Assembly: GCF_001949145.1 (NCBI RefSeq)
Contig: NW_019091444.1
Coordinates: 865,270 to 879,730, forward strand
From: Acanthaster planci
Taxonomy: Eukaryota > Echinodermata > Asteroidea > Valvatida > Acanthasteridae
DNA: 14,461 nt
Reading direction: 5' to 3'
A model generated the notes under the pieces. The model saw nothing but the letters and a program-made list of their open reading frames with translations, was not told the DNA's origin and ran no database searches. Of this stretch, positions 8,341-14,461 are shown one piece after another (within the stretch, counting starts at the first letter, position 1; each line of letters opens with the position of its first letter). The position numbers and the translations under genes were made by a program.

Positions 8341-8556
8341 CTTCCATGACGTTTCTGAAATCCTCCACAGTCCAGGAAACAAACGGCACATTCCCTACTC
8401 GAGAATTCTCAAGGGGCATGGCATCAAGTCTCTTCCCCAAAATTCCATCTTCCATGAGCTTTCGGAAATCCTCCACAGTCCAGGAAACCAATAGCACATT
8501 CCTTACTCGAGAATTCTCAAGGGGCATGACATCAAGTCTCTCCCCCCAAATTTTAA
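8341..8556. repeat. Two-copy tandem repeat, 108-bp unit
   Basis: Unit 1 starts CTTCCATGACGTTTCTGAAA at 8341. Unit 2 starts CTTCCATGAGCTTTCGGAAA at 8449. They align without gaps over 108 bases at roughly 88 percent, and identity fades in the last 10-15 bases. The period is a multiple of three, so both strands keep a frame through it (plus 8250-8621, minus 8336-8596). The minus-strand unit reads SWTVEDFR and MPLENSRV. Six of the differences over about 27 minus-strand codons change the amino acid, which does not look like a conserved protein. I read it as a minisatellite-type duplication, although a duplicated exon fragment is possible. Confidence 0.75.
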
Positions 8557-9165
8557 TAGTTGAGGCTAGGCTCTGTCTGTCACAATCTTCCCACATCCTC
8601 CAAACTCCTTATGGAATTTAAAGGATGTAGGAGGGTCGGGGTTAGGTCAGAAATTATCTCTCGTGCCGTGGGCGTACAATTGGATCTGTGTGGATATTTC
8701 TGAGTACGGTAGGTTCTGGTTATACTCATGTGCTGAGAAGAGAACGTATTGATTTCTGACTTCATCTGAAACTATTTCGTATCACGGCCCTTGTTATCTG
8801 CTGACCTCCTGCATAAACCGCCTCGAGCCGAACTCCAGCATCAATAGCGAGTCCTCCCCCCTGCAACTGATATGCGTACTCTGGTGCATTGCACGAATAA
8901 GCACCCCTAACTTGATTGCAGCTATGGGCTCCCGAGCTAAATGTCTTTAAAAAAAAAAAAAATGAGGAAGGGAAAGTCGTAGATCAGGAAACACGTCACG
9001 TTCAATCGCACGTGAGACGCTCGGGCGAGCTGGCTAAGGGACCTCACTGCATCTCGGCTCATCACACACCCAGCAATTTCAATGTCAAATCACTGTTGGC
9101 CCATGGGACATCACAGCTCTTTAATATAACACGCGCATGGACTTAACCTGTGGATATGATGTTCT
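8557..9165. other. Plain region with an A14 tract
   Basis: I see no gene or element. There is a 14-base A run at 8949-8962, which a short 76-codon frame reads as a lysine run. I found no target duplication around it that would mark a retroposon tail. Confidence 0.45.
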
Positions 9166-9167
9166 CA

Positions 9168-9278
9168 CACATGTACATACACATGAACATGTAATGAGGT
9201 TACATGTACATGTACATGTTTAAGATCTTCACATACATGTAAAGTTCACAAAGCATGTATGTTACATACATGTACTGA
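9168..9278. repeat. TACATG array
   Basis: The array includes a 19-base perfect run at 9201-9219. Looser ACATACATG and TACATGTAC motifs lie on both sides. Confidence 0.8.
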
Positions 9279-9280
9279 CA

Positions 9281-9840
9281 TGTAAGAGCAAATGTTGTTT
9301 TGTAACTGATTTCACATGCACGAAACACAATCACTTTACACTTTCAGGGCTTGTAGTCAAGGGGCATTACCAGTATGTACATGTACCGTACAGTCACTAT
9401 ATTTAAGTGTCCACAATCTTTATAAAGCCATTTCACATTATTCTCCAACTTGTTTTCATGACCCGACAGCAAGTGAGTTCACGCTCTCATAGTACAGACT
9501 GCAAACAAACCTGTCAACAGTGCAAATTGGACAAGAGAAAAACTTGAGCAGCCAAGCACGTGCCTGCACGTACGTACTTGTAGCAATCGCGACCCCCTTA
9601 ATTTTCCCGGTCCGATATGCTGATCTGGAAAAATCAAGAGCAACCTCTTGACTTGGTGTTTTTTTTTTGGGGGGGGGGGGAGCGTGTTTGATAGGAACCT
9701 TGATCAATGCATGTGTTGCCCCTCTGTCCTGCCCAGAGGTTGCCGGCCTTGTGAATTCATGACATGCATGAGTGGTAAATTGACCGTCATTGGACTCAAT
9801 TAAGACATTGTTGCTTTCGCATTCAATGTACATGTACATG
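9281..9840. other. Plain region ending in TACATG units, contains T10G12
   Basis: I see no supported gene. The 144-codon minus-strand frame at 9456-9890, the longest in the window, crosses the T10G12 run at 9659-9680 (read as proline and lysine), the TACATG units at about 9826-9840 and the end of the next transposon. It is therefore assembled from repeats. The homopolymer junction is prone to length error in sequencing and to slippage in the genome. Confidence 0.5.
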
Positions 9841-10341
9841 TAGGGCTGAGGCAATTGGAATAACTGACTAGTCGAATATTTGGCGTTCAATTCGATCGAA
9901 TAAAAGACTATTTGTTCATACCGGCCTGGAGATCGTTGATAAACAAACCATATACAAAATCAGTCGCAATAATGCGCACAATTTTACATATAACTACATG
10001 TATAACAGCTTCTCACTTTTATTTCAAGTTGAAATACTCTTAAGAAGGTTTCATATTTATTTCAACAAAATTTGCATCACTACATCATTATTACAAAGAA
10101 CACAATCTTGGTACATTCATTTTTTACTTTAAAAAGCGATTTCCATATTCTAGGATGGATTCTACATGTACATGTACGATGGACAGTTGGGCATATCAGC
10201 TGCCTTCAAGTGTCTGGAATCTGCTTGAAACAAGCCTCCATAGTGAGATTTCTCTCATTTAAAAAGAAAATTCTCCCTTTTTCATGAATTTTGCATTCGA
10301 ATATTCAAATTTGAAGAAAATAATAATTCGGCACAGCCCTA
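9841..10341. mobile_element. 501-bp hAT-like non-autonomous element with TAGGGCTG ends
   Basis: The left end, TAGGGCTGAGGCAATTGG, pairs with the right end, GCACAGCCCTA at 10331-10341, as inverted copies of TAGGGCTG(A/T)G(G/C)C. Further in, TCGAATATTTG (about 9873-9883) is mirrored by CGAATATTCAAATTTG (about 10298-10313). The interior is AT-rich with no transposase. TAGGGCTGTGC-type ends are common in hAT-derived elements, which is the basis of the assignment. The immediate 8-bp flanks do not match. A weak alternative is ATTCAATG at 9821-9828 against AATCAATG at about 10345-10352, with repeat-unit growth in between. Confidence 0.55.
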
Positions 10342-10407
10342 CTGAATCAATGCCAAAACTGTTGATTAATTGGTGGACTAGAACTTTACAGTGAACTGTA
10401 GGCCTAC

Positions 10408-10587
10408 ATGTTCATGTATGTATAATATCGTTGTTGACAGTTGACAAACTGTACTTAGATTTGCGTGTTCATTTCACAGAAAACAAATTGATGCATGTAC
10501 ATCATGTACTCTGCAGTCTGCATGCAATTTGTGAACTCTTAAACATGGTCAGTTCATGTACATGTGCACGCATGACACATGTACATT
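10408..10587. repeat. Degenerate TACATG cluster
   Basis: Loose motifs (CTACATGTTCATGTATGT, ATGCATGTACATCATGTAC, TTCATGTACATGTGCACGC) lead up to the left target copy of the next element. The 107-codon frame through here is repeat-driven. Confidence 0.6.
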
Positions 10588-10595
10588 GTATGCAT

Positions 10596-10837
10596 CAGTG
10601 TTATACATGTATTCGAGCCCATCACAAGTCCCTGCAAGTCAATGTGAGTCCACCACAGGTCATTCAGTCAGCCAATTCACAAGCTACTCAAATGAGCTGT
10701 GACAAAAGCATTCCTTTGTCACTGTGCACCCTGTTACTTATGAACTACCGGTAGCCTTGTGAAGGGACTTGTGACTGGACTTGTGAAGGGACTTGTGAAA
10801 GGTCTTGCGATGGACTCGAATACAAGTTACAACACTG
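10596..10837. mobile_element. hAT-like miniature inverted-repeat element, copy B
   Basis: The left end at 10596-10617 starts CAGTGTTATACATG and closes TATTCGAG. The right end at 10815-10837 runs CTCGAATACAAG...CAACACTG. Reverse-complemented, it matches the left end apart from a short indel and two or three substitutions. The flanks GTATGCAT (10588-10595) and GTATGCAA (10838-10845) match at seven of eight positions, as expected for a hAT 8-bp target duplication. The core at 10676-10745 is homologous to copy A (5172-5241). A perfect 8-bp hairpin stem (GTGACAAA at 10699-10706, TTTGTCAC at 10715-10722) sits at the centre. There is no transposase, so the element is non-autonomous. Confidence 0.85.
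10755..10814. repeat. Five 12-bp tandem units in the right arm of copy B
   Basis: The units are CCTTGTGAAGGG, ACTTGTGACTGG, ACTTGTGAAGGG, ACTTGTGAAAGG and TCTTGCGATGGA. Copy A carries ACTTGTGACTGG and TCTTGTGATGAT at the same relative place. Subterminal short repeats of this kind are typical transposase-binding regions in hAT elements. That role is inferred here. Because 12 is divisible by three, the array produces spurious open frames on both strands. Confidence 0.85.
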
Positions 10838-10845
10838 GTATGCAA

Positions 10846-11085
10846 CACGTGTACAGTTGTACATGTAGATGTGCTCAGGCATCATGTACATGTACATGTA
10901 CTGTATGTACAATTTCACTGCATGTGTTGCCACACATACTGTACATTTTACATGTGCATGTACTACACTGTACAGTTTGTGAGTTTATGTACATGTACAT
11001 GTGTTCTGGTACATGTACCATGTTATTACAAAACATGTACGAGTGCTTGTCTATGAAGTGTGCCCACGTACGTGTACATGTATAT
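10846..11085. repeat. Dense TACATG field after copy B
   Basis: Blocks at 10850-10867, 10883-10902 (perfect hexamers), 10942-10960, 10987-11003, 11010-11020 and 11066-11083 are interleaved with TACTGTA and CTGTACA variants. Three overlapping frames of 74-130 codons, rich in Cys, His, Val and Thr, are products of the repeat. Confidence 0.8.
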
Positions 11086-11089
11086 GAAG

Positions 11090-11480
11090 CCTTTGCCAAT
11101 CAAGACATCTGTTGTCCTACGTTGCAACGTACACAAAGTCGCACTGTTTGACAATTTCAGAGAGCCCCTTTTAATTTCAAGTTCATCAGGCTAATGTACG
11201 ATCCGAGCACAGTTGCTGGTAGTGCTCGTGTTCAGCAAATGTACACGTACGCACAGAAAACTATCCTGTGCTGTTTCACAAATAATCACGTTAAATTCTG
11301 TACATAACGCAGGCAGGCCAATCAGTCGATTGTGTGTGAAGGTGCGGTGAAATGTTCCAAACAAAAACTTCCCCCTTGTCCCCAGCGACTGTGCCCAGAG
11401 AAAGAACGGCACGCACCGTCAAGTAAAAAAGGCCAACATTCTAAATCCAGAAAAGAAACCTACCGGTACCATGTAAAAAG
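11090..11480. other. Plain region
   Basis: I see no gene, element or array apart from isolated GTACACGTACG-type motifs near 11230. Short frames on both strands (61-73 codons) show no domain. Confidence 0.45.
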
Positions 11481-11483
11481 GGC

Positions 11484-11577
11484 ATACATGTACATGTATG
11501 TGCATACCTACCCATGAGGTGTATGTAATGTGCAGTGCAACATGCAACATGCCACTTTGTAATTGTATGTACAGTGC
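11484..11577. repeat. Short TACATG cluster
   Basis: ATACATGTACATGTATGTGC at about 11485-11504 is followed by looser GTATGTAATG and TGTATGTACAGTG motifs. Confidence 0.7.
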
Positions 11578-11579
11578 AG

Positions 11580-12136
11580 GCCTGAATCAAAAACGATACT
11601 GGCAGCACATATTTGTTTTGGCTTTTTTTTTTCAACTTTTATTTCTTCTCCCCGAACACCACATGGGTTTACCTGGACATCCCTTCCATTAAACTTCAAT
11701 CTTAAAAATTGTCTCTACCGGGGCTTTCCCCAGGGGTGGGGGGTGTAAGGGAACACCAACGCCGGGGTCCTGTGCCTCGCGTCCTTACATGTGAGTGCTA
11801 AACTACATTTAGATAGCGGTATTCGCTGGAGAAATAAAAAATTCAGCCACGGATGAGATCCGGAGATAATTTATTCAGGATGTACCCGCGTTTACTGTGC
11901 CACGTGCATTTAATGCCGCACTACCCAAACACTTGAACATAAATCATGTAACTCAGTATTATGCAGACTCCATAAAGACTAATGAAAGCCATGTTAGATT
12001 CAATATTTCGTTCTTTATTCAGAACATCTTCATGTGTTGTGCTATGTACATTGGTATTATGCGTGGACGGTGCTTGTGTTAGTTCAGCATGTGCATGATT
12101 TGCATTTATGGTAATTTTATGGGGGACATGGAGTTG
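11580..12136. other. Plain region with a G-rich patch
   Basis: I see no supported gene. At 11720-11751 there is a G-rich patch containing CCCCAGGGGTGGGGGG, a near-quadruplex pattern with one long loop. There is a T-run near 11622-11631. The short frames (61-84 codons) are unremarkable. Confidence 0.4.
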
Positions 12137-12144
12137 ACTAAGTC

Positions 12145-12789
12145 CAGAGCTGTAACCAGGGGTGTGAGTGGCCACTCAAAATTACAGCTGAAAACAGCTA
12201 GCAAAAAGGTGAAATGTAAAAGGTTTCTATACTTCTGTGCAGACCTGGCGTACAAAAAAGTTGAAATTCAGGGTCAACATCTAAACAAAAAAAGGGCTGA
12301 ATTCTTACCCCCCTGTGTGACAAGTTTTTTGTGTGACTCAAGTCGAGTTGAGTCATTAGGCAAAAACGAGGAGTGGAGTCAAGTCAAAGATTTAGCTCAA
12401 GTCAATTCGAGTCATCAATACGGAAAACAAAATTAGAAATAAAAACAAGGGAGAAAATCATTTTCAACATTTTTAAAATTTACCTCTGGATTTCACATCG
12501 CATCTTTACTCTTGATGGTCATAACACATGACATGAACATTATAAACTGGCACTGCAAATACATGTAAACATGTCTCTTTTTTTTTTCAAAGATGTTTTG
12601 TGTTTTGGACTCAAATCTTGTTAACTTCCACTGTAGTCAGGTCTTCAATCTGATGAGGGACTCGAGTCGAGTCATTTGCTCGGAAGTGACTCAAATCGAG
12701 TCACTTACCCGCCATGCCTGTCCGGACTCAAGTCGAGTAGCCAAAAACTGTGACTCGAGTTGAACTCAAGTCAAGTCATTACAACTCCG
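12145..12789. mobile_element. 645-bp hAT-like element with GACTCGAGTC-type arms
   Basis: The left end, CAGAGCTGTAA (12145-12155), and the reverse complement of the right end, CGGAGTTGTAA (12779-12789), match at nine of eleven bases. The flanks ACTAAGTC (12137-12144) and ACTAAAAC (12790-12797) match at six of eight, compatible with an aged 8-bp target duplication. Both arms are packed with self-complementary GACTCAAGTCGAG-like motifs, at about 12334-12412 on the left and 12660-12777 on the right. The interior is AT-rich and non-coding. The boundaries are inferred from these matches. The GACTCGAGTC arms are the firm part. Confidence 0.55.
12157..12315. mobile_element. Possible second element nested in the left arm
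   Basis: CAGGGGTGTGAG (12157-12168) is mirrored by CTTACCCCCCTG (12304-12315), with ten of twelve bases matching in reverse complement. CAGGGGTG-type ends are typical of hAT elements. The segment lies between the outer left end and the GACTCGAGTC arm. This would explain why the outer left arm looks interrupted compared with the right. No clear target duplication was found. Confidence 0.35.
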
Positions 12790-12799
12790 ACTAAAACTG

Positions 12800-13195
12800 C
12801 ATGCAAGGCACTGGTAAGTTTTCAAAATGCCATTTCAGATTGAGTCTCCTCTCCCATAAATCCAATCTGTCTACCGGTACATTCATCTACATGCAATTCC
12901 TGAATTTCACTCAATCCTGAAGAAACCAAATCCTACAGCAATGATGGGACGAAAACACTGGGATCACATTCAATTCCACAAGGACGTTCACCCTAAAAGC
13001 TGGGGATTTTTCGGCCTATGTCACGGGGCATGCGGGGGAGTGTTAATGTAGATACCCCCCCAGACTTGAATGTTCTGTGCCCAATTTTCGTAAAGGCTCT
13101 GCACACACGTATGTAGAGACACTAATTACCAGTGCAAACGACTTTTCAATCAATCCAACTTGTGGCTTTGTTGTTACAGTCATATGAAGTTCAAG
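12800..13195. other. Plain region
   Basis: I see no gene or element. A 112-codon minus-strand frame (13043-13381) overlaps its end and continues through TACATG units. It has no recognisable domain. Confidence 0.45.
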
Positions 13196-13199
13196 GCCA

Positions 13200-13234
13200 A
13201 ACATGTACAGTTCATACACATGTACACTGTATGT
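13200..13234. repeat. Small TACATG cluster
   Basis: AACATGTACAG and CACATGTACACTGTATG motifs occur within 35 bases. This is the only array between 12.8 and 13.9 kb besides a single motif near 13519. Confidence 0.6.
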
Positions 13235-13639
13235 CAGCCCACGATTAAGCACGTCAATGAGAAACGCACGTACACTCACTCTTGACTGATCTGTCGCTGG
13301 GCACTGCACATGAACACTACTCACACTTCCTTTGTTTGCTTGCATAGCAGTATTCTGATACAAAACTTTTATCCTTGGCAATCTACCAGCTCCTTGATGG
13401 AAAATATCTTCATCCTTTCAAAACTATTTTGCTATGATTCAGTATGTTTATTTCCATTTCAATTTGATCTGGGAATTTTCTAGTTCAGCAGGTGTGCGGC
13501 CCTCACAATCTGACTGAATACATGTACACTAACTTGTCTATCTTTGGATATCGCAGCTTAGACAAGCCGCGCATGTAAATAAGGTCTTGCTTTTTATGAA
13601 TAAACATACGGCCACAGCGATCGCACTGCTTCCTCTCAC
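13235..13639. other. Plain region
   Basis: I see no gene, array or inverted repeat beyond one ATACATGTACAC near 13518. It is AT-rich and frames are short. Confidence 0.4.
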
Positions 13640-13855
13640 TTTTTTTTTTTCACTTTATCATCTTGGGGCCTCCCCTGTTGACGAGCGAGTATATTTGCAA
13701 TGCAAGCACGGACAATCTGATCGGGGCTACATCCAATTTGAAGCAAATCGTAGTTGGGCAGTGGACCGAGGTAACTGCCGGGCCCCGGCTGAGACCAACG
13801 GCCCCGGGGCAGACTTTGCGCTCTGACAACGAGTGGAATTTAAAAAAAAAAAAAA
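13640..13855. other. GC-rich block flanked by T11 and A14 runs
   Basis: A T11 run (13640-13650) and an A14 run (13842-13855) bracket about 190 bases. Their right part is strikingly GC-rich, with GCCGGGCCCCGGC (13777-13789) and the perfect palindrome GCCCCGGGGC (13801-13810). All frames here are short. One plus frame starting at 13587 has a hydrophobic N-terminus, but the homopolymer run encodes part of it, so I do not call it a gene. Confidence 0.45.
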
Positions 13856-13992
13856 CCTCTGTGGTGGTGCCATGTGAGTGAATTCGGCTACAACTGTTGA
13901 GAAAATCTTGCAGCCGGGACAGTTTGGCCAATCTTTACCCTTCACGCACCCACGCGCCTGTGGACAGCATTGCACAGAATAAAGAACATTCT

Positions 13993-14107
13993 GTACATGT
14001 ACAAGTGCATTTATGTATGAAAACTACATGTACAGTGTACATGTGTACATGTACACATGTGTACATGTATGTACATTTATGTGTACATGTACATATGTAC
14101 ATGTATA
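13993..14107. repeat. Dense TACATG array with a 22-bp perfect palindrome
   Basis: There is nearly continuous repetition of TGTACATG variants between 14024 and 14107. Positions 14039-14060 form a perfect 22-bp palindrome centred on ATGTACAT. GTGTACATG, TATGTACATT and ACATATGTAC variants show that the array is old and diverged. Confidence 0.85.
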
Positions 14108-14304
14108 TTGCGATGTACTTCATTTGCGTGATTTATACAGGGAACAACATGTGCTTGAACAAACATGATCAAAATATTATCATGTGAGTTTGCACGCATG
14201 CAGCTCTTTTATTACAAAAAAAAACTTTGTCTTCCCAAAATAGAACAGGACTTTTTTGGGGGGAAAGGAACCACCGACCGATTTGGAAGTAGATACATAT
14301 AATG

Positions 14305-14461
14305 TAGGGTTCCTGCACCTAAAGGACAATTAAATTCCATAACTTTTCCACGACGTTAGTCATTTTTTACAAAAGTCCATGATTTTTTCAGGCCTGAAAA
14401 CCGAAAACAAATTTCCATGACTTTTCCAGGCCGCGGGAGGAAGGGGAATGACTTCATGAGG
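14305..14461. mobile_element. Start of a hAT-like element, cut by the window edge
   Basis: TAGGGTTCCTGCACC at 14305 resembles a hAT-type terminal sequence. It is followed by three copies of a TTCCATGACTTTTCCAGGCC-like motif, beginning at about 14335, 14375 and 14412 and spaced about 37-40 bases apart. There is also a perfect 16-bp palindrome, TTTTCAGGCCTGAAAA, at 14385-14400. The same motif occurs in non-autonomous hAT repeats of many animals, from memory. The right end lies outside the window, so length and target duplication cannot be checked. Confidence 0.5.

Noticed and set aside
8949-8962. Poly-A tail of a processed pseudogene
   Set aside because: I found no upstream coding remnant and no flanking direct repeat.
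9456-9890. Longest open frame in the window (144 codons, minus strand)
   Set aside because: It runs through T10G12, TACATG units and the end of a transposon, giving proline, lysine and Tyr-Met runs. No domain is visible.
10759-11151. 130-codon plus-strand frame
   Set aside because: It starts in the 12-bp subterminal repeats and continues through TACATG arrays, so it is open because the repeats lack stops.
12089-12436. 115-codon plus-strand frame
   Set aside because: It lies across the border and left arm of the hAT-like element, including its GACTCAAGTCGAG motifs.
13587-13826. Possible secreted small protein with a hydrophobic N-terminus
   Set aside because: The apparent signal peptide is partly encoded by the T11 run. 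The rest matches no known family and overlaps open frames on both strands.
1-14461. A novel defence or biosynthetic gene system
   Set aside because: No gene of any kind could be supported. The structure present is explained by transposons and simple repeats.

Overview
The window looks like non-coding, repeat-rich nuclear DNA from a marine invertebrate. An echinoderm is my best guess, but this is inferred from the style of the repeats and was not tested by any search. Four things point that way. No reading frame exceeds about 144 codons, and no frame shows a recognisable domain. The DNA is AT-leaning, with scattered CG dinucleotides and none of the gene packing of prokaryotes. The hexamer TACATG occurs in dozens of short arrays. 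There are several short non-autonomous DNA transposons of metazoan type, including one with CCAATTTCATAGAGCTGCTT ends, a motif I associate with echinoderm genomes. I found no protein-coding gene, rRNA, intact tRNA or CRISPR array that I can defend.

Layout. The first 265 bases hold the right end of a hAT-like miniature element with a 38-bp near-palindrome. Bases 500-1140 are a dense TACATG field containing an 89-bp degenerate duplication. Then comes a short (TAA)n block with a TATATTGCGC motif, followed by mostly featureless sequence to 3200. That stretch includes a 14-bp-stem hairpin at 2541. Bases 3200-3420, 4535-4626 and 5364-5534 carry more TACATG arrays. A hAT-like miniature element lies at 5107-5296. 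It has a second, better-preserved copy at 10596-10837, complete with matching ends and a near-perfect 8-bp target duplication. Bases 5550-7150 are plain apart from two G-quadruplex-type G-rich runs and a possible decayed tRNA-like SINE head. A 236-bp element with perfect 35-bp inverted ends sits at 7764-7999, and a two-copy 108-bp tandem repeat at 8341-8556. A 501-bp element with TAGGGCTG ends occupies 9841-10341. A 645-bp hAT-like element rich in GACTCGAGTC-type motifs, probably with a smaller element nested inside it, occupies 12145-12789. The window ends inside another hAT-like element that starts at 14305.

How it fits together. This reads as an intergenic or intronic landing zone. Several small transposons have inserted next to or within TACATG arrays, and some arrays now abut or interrupt the transposon ends. 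The most informative result is a pair of related miniature elements (A at about 5.1-5.3 kb, B at about 10.6-10.8 kb). They share a core, terminal CAGTGTTG/CAACACTG ends, arms with a roughly 12-bp period and 8-bp target duplications. These features place them in the hAT superfamily. Three perfect CRE octamers (TGACGTCA) are the only plausible transcription-factor signal I would follow up.
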